Shown here in pieces: positions 29,788-39,433 of a DNA stretch of 64,000 nucleotides (position 1 is its first letter; every line of letters starts with the position of its first letter). The translations under genes were made by a program, and so were the position numbers. The stretch is from Sulfurovum sp. UBA12169 (lineage in GTDB: Bacteria; Campylobacterota; Campylobacteria; Campylobacterales; Sulfurovaceae): contig DLUH01000001.1 of assembly GCA_002742845.1 (NCBI GenBank), positions 1 to 64,000 on the forward strand. Reading direction: 5' to 3'. Under the pieces are notes generated by a model. The model did not search any database, was not told the DNA's origin, and was given only the letters and a program-made list of their open reading frames with translations.

Positions 29788-32700
29788 AAACAGTATCCTC
29801 AAGCAACTCAGATTTTGGGCGAAACGGTATTATCTTTTTTATCTTTTTTGCAGTGTTTGCATTGGGAGGCATGATCTATTTTGCAGCCAATTCGCCGTGG
29901 GTAATTCAAAAGGCAGCAGAGAAGTTTGCTCCCCAATACGGTATCTCTTATGAAGGGCTGAGAGGAAATGTTTTTACGGGGATAGAGATAGAAACACCGA
30001 GCTACAAAGGCGAGCCTTTGGCTGAAAAGATTACATTAAAATGGAATCCCAATGCACTTTTGCATAAACACATTGCTGTTACAAAATTGCAGATAGAAAA
30101 AGCGAATGTTGATACGATCGAAAAATTTGTTTCTTCATTTGAAAGCGATGAGCCTAAAAAAGATTCGAAACCGTTCGATTTTACGGTAGCAATCGAAAAT
30201 CTTTCTGTAAGTCTTGATGCGTTTGTACGCAATGCAATTACAGTGAGAGATTTTTTTGTCGGTGCACAAAAAGTGGTCTATCGCCAAGATGCGCTTGAAG
30301 TAGAAAATGCGATACTGTCTGCCGATACCAATATTACCAAGTTAAGTCTTGAGGCAAATTTTTTAAATCAGATATTGCAAATAGAGTCTTTATCGCTTGA
30401 AAATGTTGACACGGAGGCATTGGAAAAAATAGCCGCATCAATACAGAGCGCTGCTGTAAAAAATGCTGCCGCCGAGAACAAAAACGATCTTGAGAGCGTT
30501 GAGCCGTCACCGTTTATTCCCAAATATGTCAAATTGCATCAGGCAGATATCTCTTTGCTTCCCAGAAGCTTTGAATCGCTTAAGATAGACCGTTTTGTGC
30601 TGAAGGGCGAAAATGTGGTATTGAATACGGAAAAATTATCAGCAGAGCAGGGCTTATTAGATTTGAATATGACTTCTAATGTCGGTAACGCGCTTTACCA
30701 AGGAAACATTCGCCAAAATATACTGATGGGAAGATTGAATATTATACCGAGTCCAGCACTTTTTGATCTCTATAAACTCCCGGTTCGCAAAGAAGCTATC
30801 ACAAATATCGCTATGGATCTTAATATATCCAAAGAAGAAGCGGTTGCAGATTTAAACACCAAAGCCATGCGAATTTTGGATCAAGAAGAAGGCCAACTGA
30901 ATATAGATGTCGATGATCTTCATTCGCATGCGGTTTACAAAATCGCCAGCAAAACCCTGCAGATAGATTCGCATCTTTTGGTTACTACCCCTTATGCAAA
31001 AGGAGTTTTATTGACCAATACCTTGGAAATAGGCAAAATGATCCGCTACAACGGAAAGATTCAAGCAAAAACATTGACGGGCATCGATCCCAAATTAGCA
31101 AAACTATTGGAGTCTCCGGTACTAGCTTATGAAGGAAACATCAGCAGCTTGCAGGCCCAATTGGAATCTGGCCATATCAAAGGAGATTTCAATTTGTCTG
31201 AATTCAAAAAAGGGCGGCTGCATCTTGAGACAAAAGAAGCTATCATGCTGAGCGAAATATTTGAGCTTCCGGTAGGGCTGCAAAAAGCAAAAGGCAATGT
31301 GACAGTAGATATGCCTTTGGATTTTGATGCAAATGCGACATGGGAAGGTAAAACAAAAATAGATTCCGATCTTGTCACTATTGATGCGGATATTTTGTAT
31401 AAAAAAACGCTTCAGATCAGCATGACAAGCATAATACCGCAAAATTCTCTTTTAAAATCATACAACAAAGCAATCAAATGGGAGAATCTCAGCCCACTGA
31501 AAGCAGAATTGGTTTGGGATAAAAAAACCGTAGACACAAAAGTGGATACTGAGGTATTTAAAGCAAGCGCCGTTTATGCATTGGAAGATTCAAAAATCAA
31601 TGGAAAATTCAATTTGGGCGGGATGCAAGCCGATATAGGCGGAATTTTGGATAAAGCATTCACGGTAGATATTAAAGCGCAATCCCTACAGATACTGATG
31701 AAAGATTTGCAATCTATTTATACTCTTAAGGAGATACCTCAAGTTGAAGGAAGCGCAAATCTTCACGCAGAAATTACAGAGCTTAAGCATGTCGATTTGC
31801 TGCTTTCTTCCCCTAAAATAAGCTATAAAGCCGATTCCAAAACAATATACCATCTCACCGATATTGCGTTTAAAAGCCGTCTGGAAGCATCTAAAATAAC
31901 TTTGGAAAACTATCGGGTTACTTATGACAAGCAAAAGTTTTTTGCTACCAAACCATCAACAATCCAAATGGAGAATGATACGCTGCAAGTGGTAGAATTA
32001 TGGGTTAACGATGAGGTAAAAACGAAAGGATCTTATAACACTAAAACCCTAAAAGGCGAATTTGCAACCACGGCAGATTCGCTTCATATCTCCCATGAGG
32101 CTGTAGAGTTTGACAGCAAAATCAATCTTAAAACCTCCCTGGACGGAAATAAAACATCTGTCGCCGGCGATATTACGCTTTTGGGCGGCAATGTATATTA
32201 TGATATGAGCCGAAAAAGCTTTGCCTCGGATGAGGATATCATCATGGTTCAGGACATCAAAAAGAAAAAGCAAAGTTCTTTTATGGATAATTTGAGTGCA
32301 GCGGTACAGATAAAAACGCAAAAACCCCTTATCTACAAGCAAGGCGATATCGATATTGCCATCGATGCAAATTTATTGGTTTATAAAGCTGAGCATTCAC
32401 CGTTAAATTTGATAGGTACTGTTGAGATCCCAAAAGGAGGAACCTATAGGTTTGAAAAGAAAAAGTTTGTTTTTGATAAAAGCTATCTGTATTTTACCGG
32501 TAACCCTAAAAAGCCGATGCTTGAGGCTAAAATAGAAAACAGAGCCCTTCACCATCTTATCACGATTGTCGCTTCGGGATCGCCTGATGCGCCTGTCGTT
32601 AATTTTTCTTCTTCTCCCAGCCTTACAAAAGAAGAGATACTTTCGGTTATTCTGTTTGATTCAGAGGCTGGGGCAGGGACTCATGACGGAGACGACATGA

Positions 32701-32954
32701 TGAAAATGATGGGAGGTGCTATGGCAAAATCGGCATTGGTAAATGCCGGAGTAAAGATAGACCATCTTGTTTTCGGGGAAGGAAACAGTGTTGAAGTGGG
32801 AAAAAGACTTACCGATAAAATCACGATTATTTATGTCAATGATGAGATTGCCAGTGTCAAGCTTCAGTATAGACACACTCCTCACATTCAAAGCGTCTTG
32901 GAGGCAAGTGAAATTTCGCAATCCTATGATATTATCTATAAAACAGATTTTTAA
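29784..32954 (+). CDS. tamB: TamB, translocation and assembly module inner-membrane component
   Basis: This 1056-aa protein has one N-terminal membrane helix (IIFFIFFAVFALGGMIYFA) followed by a very long beta-rich periplasmic region and a C-terminal DUF490/TamB domain (YFTGNPKKPMLEAKIENRA, LTKEEILSVILFD, VEVGKRLTDKITIIY). AsmA/VPS13-type proteins of this class span the periplasm and are linked to lipid transport and outer-membrane protein assembly. The TTG start at 29784 is translationally coupled to tamA. Confidence 0.9.
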   Translation: MKTVSSSNSDFGRNGIIFFIFFAVFALGGMIYFAANSPWVIQKAAEKFAPQYGISYEGLRGNVFTGIEIETPSYKGEPLAEKITLKWNPNALLHKHIAVTKLQIEKANVDTIEKFVSSFESDEPKKDSKPFDFTVAIENLSVSLDAFVRNAITVRDFFVGAQKVVYRQDALEVENAILSADTNITKLSLEANFLNQILQIESLSLENVDTEALEKIAASIQSAAVKNAAAENKNDLESVEPSPFIPKYVKLHQADISLLPRSFESLKIDRFVLKGENVVLNTEKLSAEQGLLDLNMTSNVGNALYQGNIRQNILMGRLNIIPSPALFDLYKLPVRKEAITNIAMDLNISKEEAVADLNTKAMRILDQEEGQLNIDVDDLHSHAVYKIASKTLQIDSHLLVTTPYAKGVLLTNTLEIGKMIRYNGKIQAKTLTGIDPKLAKLLESPVLAYEGNISSLQAQLESGHIKGDFNLSEFKKGRLHLETKEAIMLSEIFELPVGLQKAKGNVTVDMPLDFDANATWEGKTKIDSDLVTIDADILYKKTLQISMTSIIPQNSLLKSYNKAIKWENLSPLKAELVWDKKTVDTKVDTEVFKASAVYALEDSKINGKFNLGGMQADIGGILDKAFTVDIKAQSLQILMKDLQSIYTLKEIPQVEGSANLHAEITELKHVDLLLSSPKISYKADSKTIYHLTDIAFKSRLEASKITLENYRVTYDKQKFFATKPSTIQMENDTLQVVELWVNDEVKTKGSYNTKTLKGEFATTADSLHISHEAVEFDSKINLKTSLDGNKTSVAGDITLLGGNVYYDMSRKSFASDEDIIMVQDIKKKKQSSFMDNLSAAVQIKTQKPLIYKQGDIDIAIDANLLVYKAEHSPLNLIGTVEIPKGGTYRFEKKKFVFDKSYLYFTGNPKKPMLEAKIENRALHHLITIVASGSPDAPVVNFSSSPSLTKEEILSVILFDSEAGAGTHDGDDMMKMMGGAMAKSALVNAGVKIDHLVFGEGNSVEVGKRLTDKITIIYVNDEIASVKLQYRHTPHIQSVLEASEISQSYDIIYKTDF

Positions 32955-34090
32955 GAAAGTCTGTTTTTGAAATCTTCATAGCCAAATTCTCGTACGACTT
33001 CTAAGGTGCCGTCGGCTCTTTGAATGGCAATGCTTGGAAGTTTAATCCCGTTAAATGTTGTTGCCTTGACCATCGTATAGTGCATCTGATCTTCAAAGAC
33101 AATTTTATCGCCGATTTTAAGCGGCGCATCAAAACTATAATCCCCCATGATGTCTCCCGCCAAACAGGTGTTGCCTGCAAGACGGTATGTGTGGGTTTTC
33201 TCGCCGGCTTCGCCTGCATTGCGTACTTCGGCGCGATAAGGCATGATGATGGTATCGGGCATATGGGCTTCAGCAGAAGTATCAAGTATGGCGATATCTA
33301 TTCCGTTGTGCACGATATCCAATACGGACGCTATCAACGATCCTGTCTCCCATCCTATAGCTTCACCCGGTTCAAGATACACCTCTACGTTATATTTGAA
33401 TTTGAAAGCCTTGATAAGATCGATAAGCTTCTCAATATCATACCCTTTGCGTGTAATGTGATGTCCGCCGCCAAAATTGATCCACTTCATTTTAGGTATA
33501 TAGGCTCCGAATTTCTCCTCAAAATGCTCGAGTACTTTTTCTAACGCTTCGCTTCCCTGCTCACAAAGTGCATGAACATGCAGTCCCTCGCATTGTGCCA
33601 GGATGCTCTCGTCAAAGTTTGCGATGGTGGTACCCAGTCTTGAGTAGAGTCCGCAAGGATTATAGATTTCCTTGGGAGATTCTGAGTATTCAGGATTGAT
33701 ACGCAATCCCAGCGAGAGCACAGGATTGATTTTTTTGGCTTGTGCAGCAAATCGTTTGAATTGTGCAGGAGAGTTGAAAACCAGATGATGAGAGATTTTT
33801 GCTATCTCATCGATCTCTTCTTCTTTGAATGCAGGCGAATAGGTGTGCACTTCCTTGCCAAAGGTGTCATAGGCAAGTTTTGCTTCGTGCAGTCCGCTGG
33901 CGCAGCATCCTTCCAAATAAGGTTTGATAGTGTCAAAGCTTTTCCAAAGCGCATAGCCTTTGAGCGCAAGCAACACTTTTGCGCCGCTTTCTTTTTTAAT
34001 ATAGGTTATTGTTTCCAAGTTTGAAATCAAGCGCTTTTCTTCAAGCAGCCAAACGGGAGAAGGTAGGTTGTAGGTAGGTTCTTTTTTCAT
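32951..34090 (-). CDS. nspC: Carboxynorspermidine/carboxyspermidine decarboxylase
   Basis: This 379-aa PLP enzyme of the alanine racemase-fold decarboxylase group makes norspermidine or spermidine. The PLP lysine is in LLALKGYALW (K44), with the GGGHHITRKGYD glycine loop, YLEPGEAIG and the C-terminal CLAGD motif. NspC is the usual spermidine route in Campylobacterota. It is convergent with tamB, overlapping by 4 bp. The carboxyspermidine dehydrogenase gene is not in the window. Confidence 0.93.
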   Translation of the reverse strand: MKKEPTYNLPSPVWLLEEKRLISNLETITYIKKESGAKVLLALKGYALWKSFDTIKPYLEGCCASGLHEAKLAYDTFGKEVHTYSPAFKEEEIDEIAKISHHLVFNSPAQFKRFAAQAKKINPVLSLGLRINPEYSESPKEIYNPCGLYSRLGTTIANFDESILAQCEGLHVHALCEQGSEALEKVLEHFEEKFGAYIPKMKWINFGGGHHITRKGYDIEKLIDLIKAFKFKYNVEVYLEPGEAIGWETGSLIASVLDIVHNGIDIAILDTSAEAHMPDTIIMPYRAEVRNAGEAGEKTHTYRLAGNTCLAGDIMGDYSFDAPLKIGDKIVFEDQMHYTMVKATTFNGIKLPSIAIQRADGTLEVVREFGYEDFKNRLS

Positions 34091-34175
34091 AAATGCAAGT
34101 ATAGCAATAGTATGCTAAAATTAATTTTGATATAATCAACAAACACTTATGCAGGTTATGAAAAGGGGGAGAGAG

Positions 34176-34634
34176 ATGGCGAGGGAAGGTTTGCATTTTA
34201 ATGAAAAGCAGATAAAAATAGCATCTAAAATGATAGATAAGCTCGAGACAACGTTAGATATTTTATATTACTTTCTGGAGCACAAAAAAGATCAGACATT
34301 TGTTATCGTATTGATTTCGGCAAAAGATATTGACTTGTGTGATTTACTAAAAAAAGAAAAGCGTGATACAGACATGCTTTTTAAGATCAATAAAGAGGAC
34401 GATCTTTATGCAGTTATCTGTCAAAAGACAAAAGTAGAAGGCGGATATCGGTTTGCAGAGAGATTGCTTCGAAAGATACTGTTAAGCAATGGTCATAGTG
34501 TTTATAGTGTTGCATTGGAGATAAGAACAACAAAATATTCGATCAAAGAAGCTGTTTTGAGGCTTATAGATACTTATTTTCAAGCGAAGTCGGAAAACAA
34601 AGAGGGTGAAATTGTTTTTCGAAGTTTATATTAG
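34176..34634 (+). CDS. Hypothetical protein, possible degenerate GGDEF-like fold
   Basis: This 152-aa soluble protein has a start at 34176 right after GGGGGAGAGAG; two in-frame upstream ATGs (34149, 34158) are alternatives. The alternation TFVIVLISAKDID, DLYAVICQKTKVEGGYRFAERLLRKIL and YSVALEIRTTKYSIKEAVLRLID resembles the beta-alpha order of a GGDEF domain without its catalytic motif. It sits immediately before rpmH, a position not usually occupied by a known gene. Its function is unknown. Confidence 0.6.
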   Translation: MAREGLHFNEKQIKIASKMIDKLETTLDILYYFLEHKKDQTFVIVLISAKDIDLCDLLKKEKRDTDMLFKINKEDDLYAVICQKTKVEGGYRFAERLLRKILLSNGHSVYSVALEIRTTKYSIKEAVLRLIDTYFQAKSENKEGEIVFRSLY

Positions 34635-34720
34635 TATGATTTAAGGCAGGTTAAGGTAAAATCGCGTCCACTATTGTCTTACACTGCGTTTAGGCAAAAT
34701 TTTATGAAGGATCATACGAA

Positions 34721-34855
34721 ATGAAAAGAACATACCAGCCACACACTACACCAAGAAAAAGAACACACGGGTTTAGAACAAGAATGAAAACAAAAAACGG
34801 CAGAAAAGTGATTTCTGCAAGAAGAGCTAAAGGCAGAAAAAAATTAGCTGCATAA
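34721..34855 (+). CDS. rpmH: 50S ribosomal protein L34
   Basis: This 44-aa basic protein ([19 protein letters not shown], ending KGRKKLAA) is an unmistakable L34. GAAGGA precedes the ATG. Its last 13 bases overlap the inferred start of rnpA. It begins the rpmH-rnpA-yidC-jag-mnmE block. Confidence 0.97.
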   Translation: MKRTYQPHTTPRKRTHGFRTRMKTKNGRKVISARRAKGRKKLAA

Positions 34856-35181
34856 AACATTTTACTAGAATAAAAACTGGTAAAGAGTTTGATGGCGTGT
34901 ACAAACATGCCACCAAAATATGGCACACTCCTTATTTTGTTCTTTTTTATAAAAAAGAGAAAGAGTTCAAAGTGGGGTTTGTTGCCAGTAAAAAAATAGG
35001 AAATGCAGTTCATCGAAACAGAGCTAAACGTTTACTAAGGGCACATTTCATAGAAAATATTGATCTTCTGTCTGCGGGTAGTTATGTGCTAGTTGCAAAG
35101 CCTGCACTTATCAAAGAAACTTATCAAGAGACGCGCAAATCGTATCTGCTCGCGCTCAAGAGATGCTTGGCTGAAAAATAG
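34843..35181 (+). CDS. rnpA: Ribonuclease P protein component with non-canonical start
   Basis: RnpA binds the RNase P RNA and helps 5' tRNA maturation. The C-terminal part has the family RNR motif [14 protein letters not shown] and the [10 protein letters not shown] strand. The first standard start in frame, GTG at 34897, would remove the conserved [14 protein letters not shown] helix. The reading frame continues upstream to a stop at 34828 without ATG, GTG or TTG, so the likely start is ATT at 34843, 9 bp after AAAGG inside rpmH, giving 112 aa. The ATT start is inference. Confidence 0.85.
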   Translation: MSCIKHFTRIKTGKEFDGVYKHATKIWHTPYFVLFYKKEKEFKVGFVASKKIGNAVHRNRAKRLLRAHFIENIDLLSAGSYVLVAKPALIKETYQETRKSYLLALKRCLAEK

Positions 35182-35270
35182 CTTATTCGAATTTGACCTG
35201 CATCAAAGAAACTTAACATATATCATACTATACTATTGTCTCAATCAGTATTTTTAATAAAGGTATCACT

Positions 35271-36872
35271 TTGGAACAACAAGATCTTCAAAAACGACTT
35301 CTTTTGGCACTTGCCCTCTCTTTTTTTGTATTTATTGCATTTAGTTATTTTTTTCCGGCACAAACTACAGAACATAAGAGTGAAAAAAATGTAACGCAAA
35401 CCCAAGCATATCCTGCCCCCGAAAACAGCACCTCTTTAGCACAAAATACATCTGATGCTGCCGTTGATGCTCCTGCAAAACCGGAAACCTCTGTCTTGGC
35501 GACAGTCAAATCTACCAATTTTATAATGACGATAGATGTATATGGCCGTATTGCACAAGTAGAGCTTTTGGAGGATAAGTATAGGGATGATGAAGGCAAT
35601 ACCTTAAAGATCCTTGATCCGCAAAAAGCCAAGCCCCTTGAGATACGATTTTCTGATGCGACTATAAATAGTGAAGCGTTTAAAACGCCTTATAGCGTTG
35701 TGGGCGCAAACAGTATTGATGTATCCAACGAGGACCAAACTGTAATACTGGAGCAGAAGCTCTCAGAGCTTACTGTGACAAAAAAGATTACATTTAAAGC
35801 AAACGGAGCTTACGATGTTGCAGTGACAACATCCAAAGATGCATCATATTTCATTACTCCCGGCTATAGACCCGTAGCCGATCAGTCTATATATATGCTG
35901 GTGCGTGGGGCATTGATTAAGACAAATGAAAATACCATTAAAACCATAGAAGACGGGGATGCAAAAGGCAATGAAAGTTTTAATAATGCCAAAATCGCTT
36001 CTGCATTTGATCGATATTATGCTTCACTATTGTTTGATTTCGACAAAGGAATAAATGTTTCTATTTTAAAAGAGAAAGAGGACAATCCCCTTATTTTTAT
36101 TCAAGGAAGCAGCGAGTTTAATCTGCATGGCTATATAGGCCCAAAAGACCATGAAATTCTTAAATCCATACATGCGGAACTTACCGATGCAATTGAGTTT
36201 GGCTGGTTCTCTTTTTTGGCAATCCCTTTCTTTAAGGTTCTTTTGTGGATACACGGATATATAGGGAACTGGGGATGGGCAATTATTCTTTTTACTGTTT
36301 TGGTAAAACTGATACTTTTCCCTCTTTCATATAAAGGCATGATGTCAATGCAAAAGCTCAAAGATTTAGCGCCCAAAATGAAGGAACTTAAAGAGAAATA
36401 TAAAGGTGATCCTGCAAAGATGAATATGCAGATGATGGAATTATATAAAAAACATGGAGCCAATCCTATGGGGGGATGTCTGCCCATGCTGCTTCAAATT
36501 CCTGTTTTCTTTGCATTGTATCGCGTACTTTTGAATGCCGATGAGCTTCAAGGCGCCAACTGGATGTTATGGATAAACGATCTTTCCAGAATGGATCCTT
36601 ACTTTATCCTGCCGATTTTGATGGGCGCATCAATGTATTTTCAACAAAAAATTACACCGTCAAATTTCACTGATCCACTTCAAGAGAAGATTTTTAAGTG
36701 GTTTCCGGTCATTATGACGGTATTTTTTGTCTATTTTCCATCAGGCCTTGTGCTGTATTGGCTGGTCAATAACCTCTTTACTATCGCGCAGCAGTACTAT
36801 ATCAATCATATGTATAGCAAACATAAAGAGGCAGCCATCGCATTGCACCACAAGGGAAAGGATAGCAAATGA
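35271..36872 (+). CDS. yidC: YidC membrane protein insertase
   Basis: This 533-aa protein starts with TTG (AAAGG 8 bp upstream). It has an N-terminal helix (RLLLALALSFFVFIAFSYF), a large periplasmic domain (about 60-300) and the conserved C-terminal five-helix core (GWAIILFTVLVKLILFPLSYK, MGGCLPMLLQIPVFFALYRVL, PSGLVLYWLVNNLFTIAQQ). It inserts membrane proteins such as subunits a and c of ATP synthase. Unlike in many bacteria, no yidD gene lies between rnpA and yidC. Confidence 0.95.
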   Translation: MEQQDLQKRLLLALALSFFVFIAFSYFFPAQTTEHKSEKNVTQTQAYPAPENSTSLAQNTSDAAVDAPAKPETSVLATVKSTNFIMTIDVYGRIAQVELLEDKYRDDEGNTLKILDPQKAKPLEIRFSDATINSEAFKTPYSVVGANSIDVSNEDQTVILEQKLSELTVTKKITFKANGAYDVAVTTSKDASYFITPGYRPVADQSIYMLVRGALIKTNENTIKTIEDGDAKGNESFNNAKIASAFDRYYASLLFDFDKGINVSILKEKEDNPLIFIQGSSEFNLHGYIGPKDHEILKSIHAELTDAIEFGWFSFLAIPFFKVLLWIHGYIGNWGWAIILFTVLVKLILFPLSYKGMMSMQKLKDLAPKMKELKEKYKGDPAKMNMQMMELYKKHGANPMGGCLPMLLQIPVFFALYRVLLNADELQGANWMLWINDLSRMDPYFILPILMGASMYFQQKITPSNFTDPLQEKIFKWFPVIMTVFFVYFPSGLVLYWLVNNLFTIAQQYYINHMYSKHKEAAIALHHKGKDSK

Positions 36873-37696
36873 AAAAAGTTCATGCACCTACTCTTGAAGA
36901 AGCCTATCAAAAGGCTGCCAAGGAATTAGAGTGTTCTGTTACTGAACTTAAATATGAAGTGGTGCAGCATCCCTTTAAAGGGCTATTTGGTTTTTTTAAA
37001 AAAGAAGCAATTATTATTGCTGTTTACGATAAACCAAAAGAGGTCTCCAAAACAAAAACGGCAGCAAAGCATACACAGAGTGCTGCCGGAGAAAGCAGTT
37101 TGACTGCATCCGGGCAGATGATTCTTGACGACAAGATTATTTTGGCTGAAAAAAATGCAGTTTTAGATAGTTTTTTTGATACAGATATGCATCAGAAGCA
37201 AGAGGTGTATGAAGAAGAAGGCATTATCTATGATGAATTGGCGCTTCTTATAGAAAATCAGCTGAAAGAACTTTTATCGTATTCGTGTTTCGATATTGAT
37301 GTCGTTGAAGTGGACGTAAGAGATAATACTGCTCTTATCTTTATTGACGGAGAAGATGCCGCGTTGCTTATAGGCAAAGAGGGCTATCGCTATAACGCAC
37401 TTTCTTATATGTTGTTTAACTGGCTGCATGCAAAGTATGAACTTTTTGTTAAGCTTGAAATAGCAGAATTTTTAACTTCACAAGAAGAGATGATCCGCAA
37501 TTATATTAAGCCGGTTATTGAAAATGTAGAAAAATTTGGAAAAGGAAAAACACGTCCTTTGGATGGAATTTTGGTTCAGATTGCTTTAGAACAGCTCCGC
37601 AAAACCTTTCCCGATAAATATGTGGCTGTAAAAACAGGCAAAAACGGCAGCAAATTTGTTGTGATCAACGATTTTAATAATAAAATTCATGCATAA
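36869..37696 (+). CDS. jag: Jag/KhpB RNA-binding protein
   Basis: This 275-aa protein has a Jag_N domain (residues 1-52, with HPFKGLFGFF), a variable linker, a KH domain (LLIGKEGYRYNALSYMLFNWL) and an R3H-like end (RPLDGILVQIALEQLRKTFPD). It is an RNA-binding partner linked to yidC in most bacteria. The start overlaps yidC by 4 bp and the end overlaps mnmE by 8 bp. Confidence 0.9.
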   Translation: MKKVHAPTLEEAYQKAAKELECSVTELKYEVVQHPFKGLFGFFKKEAIIIAVYDKPKEVSKTKTAAKHTQSAAGESSLTASGQMILDDKIILAEKNAVLDSFFDTDMHQKQEVYEEEGIIYDELALLIENQLKELLSYSCFDIDVVEVDVRDNTALIFIDGEDAALLIGKEGYRYNALSYMLFNWLHAKYELFVKLEIAEFLTSQEEMIRNYIKPVIENVEKFGKGKTRPLDGILVQIALEQLRKTFPDKYVAVKTGKNGSKFVVINDFNNKIHA

Positions 37697-39029
37697 AACA
37701 ATCGCTGCCATTGCCACCGCACATGGCGTTTCCTCGATCTCTATTGTCAGAATAAGCGGGGAAGAAGCATTGCAGATTGCTCACAAAATTTCACATAAGC
37801 AAGAGATTGTTCCAAGATATGCGCATCTAACCTCTCTTTATACCCCGGAAAATATACTTATTGACCGTGCAATTATGATTTATTTTGCAGCACCTAATAG
37901 TTTTACCGGAGAGGATATTGTTGAATTTCAATGCCATGGCGGCATAGTGGTGGCACAAGAGATTCTCGATACGGCAATGACCCATGGCGTGCGTCTTGCT
38001 GAGCCGGGAGAATTTTCCAAGCGGGCTTTTTTAAACGGAAAGATTGATCTGACCGAAGCGGAAGCCATCTCAAAGTTGATTGAGGCCAAGAGTGTGGATG
38101 CCGCTAAAATTTTAGCCAAACAACTCAAAGGCGAACTTAAAATATTTGTAGAGGAAACCAGGGAGGCCTTGCTTAGGTCGCTGGCCTATTCTGAAGTGAT
38201 GATAGATTATGCTGAAGAAGATATCCCTGATGATATTATGCAAAGTATTCTTGATCAACTTGATGGGCTTACCTTTCAAATAGAACGAATTGTCGATGCC
38301 AGCCATAGACGCAGAGGGCTGATAGATGGCTTTAGGGTAGCCATTATCGGCAAGCCCAATGTGGGTAAAAGTTCTTTGTTGAATGCATTGCTTAGTTATG
38401 AGAGGGCGATTGTCAGCGATATCGCCGGCACCACAAGAGATACTATAGAAGAGCAGGTAAGGATCGGTTCTCATATTATCAGGCTGGTCGATACTGCAGG
38501 CATCCGTGATGCTCAAGACGGCATAGAAAAGATAGGGATAGAGCGTTCACTAAGTTCGATAGAGGAGGCAGACGTCATTATTGCATTGTTTGACGGAAGC
38601 AGGATATTTGATGAAGAGGATGAAAAGATAATTTCTCTCGTTGATGGTCTTAAGGAAAAAGAATGCATTGTTGCTATCAACAAAACAGATCTGGAGCACC
38701 GTTTTGACAGATCAAGAGTTGACAAATATTCCCCTATAGAAGTGAGTGCAAAAAAAGGATTTGCGCATCTCACTCAAAAATTGGAAAATCTTTTTGACAG
38801 TATCGGTCAAGGTGATGAGTTAATGCTAGTGTCAGCGCGCCAAATAGACGCAGTGACAAAAACAAAAATATCAATTCAAGAGGCAAAAGTGCCATTGCTA
38901 AATGGGGAGTTGGAGTTTTTCTCCTATCATTTGCAAGAAGCCGTTAAAATGATCTCTTCTATCTCCAAACCTTATGAAAGTGAAGAGATACTCGATAAGA
39001 TGTTCGGCGAATTCTGTTTGGGAAAATGA
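37689..39029 (+). CDS. mnmE: MnmE, tRNA wobble-uridine modification GTPase
   Basis: This 446-aa protein, with GidA/MnmG, installs the cmnm5 group on U34. It shows the N-terminal tetrahydrofolate domain (TIAAIATAHGVSSISIVRISG), GTPase motifs G1 GKPNVGKS, G2 GTTRD, G3 DTAG and G4 NKTD, and the C-terminal CLGK (CIGK-type) with the redox cysteine. A 5-residue spacer before the stop is absent, so the Cys motif is exactly terminal, as usual. Confidence 0.95.
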   Translation: MHKTIAAIATAHGVSSISIVRISGEEALQIAHKISHKQEIVPRYAHLTSLYTPENILIDRAIMIYFAAPNSFTGEDIVEFQCHGGIVVAQEILDTAMTHGVRLAEPGEFSKRAFLNGKIDLTEAEAISKLIEAKSVDAAKILAKQLKGELKIFVEETREALLRSLAYSEVMIDYAEEDIPDDIMQSILDQLDGLTFQIERIVDASHRRRGLIDGFRVAIIGKPNVGKSSLLNALLSYERAIVSDIAGTTRDTIEEQVRIGSHIIRLVDTAGIRDAQDGIEKIGIERSLSSIEEADVIIALFDGSRIFDEEDEKIISLVDGLKEKECIVAINKTDLEHRFDRSRVDKYSPIEVSAKKGFAHLTQKLENLFDSIGQGDELMLVSARQIDAVTKTKISIQEAKVPLLNGELEFFSYHLQEAVKMISSISKPYESEEILDKMFGEFCLGK

Positions 39030-39030
39030 A

Positions 39031-39369
39031 ATGGAAGACTTGACCCGATTTTTTGTTTCAAGTGACTTTGAGATATATAGTATAATATTTTTGTTTCTTT
39101 TCGTGTGTTGGTTTTTTGTAAATACGCTAAGATACTATAAGCAAGAAAAGAGAAAAATGAGAAACTTGCATCGTTTTGCCGGCAATGGCGAGCCGCAAGC
39201 ACAGCACGAACTTGCCAAGCGTTATCATCACGGAAAAATGGTGAAAAAAAATTGCCAAAAAGCAGCCTTTTGGTATCAAAAAGCAGCATTTACCGGAGAT
39301 GAGCAGGCCAAAGGCTATTTGGAAATGTTTTTGAAAAATCATAAAAAAAATGATCGGTTTTATTGTTGA
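39031..39369 (+). CDS. Membrane-anchored Sel1-repeat protein
   Basis: This 112-aa protein begins with a membrane helix (about residues 15-33, IYSIIFLFLFVCWFFVNTL). It then carries about one and a half Sel1-like repeats (GEPQAQHELAKRYHHGKMV, NCQKAAFWYQKAAFTGDEQA). The start 1 bp after the mnmE stop suggests co-transcription. Its function is unknown. Confidence 0.65.
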   Translation: MEDLTRFFVSSDFEIYSIIFLFLFVCWFFVNTLRYYKQEKRKMRNLHRFAGNGEPQAQHELAKRYHHGKMVKKNCQKAAFWYQKAAFTGDEQAKGYLEMFLKNHKKNDRFYC

Positions 39370-39433
39370 TACTTGTGGATACTCCTAAAGTTAATACAGT
39401 ATAATTCAGATTATATAAAAAAGGAAGCAAAAA

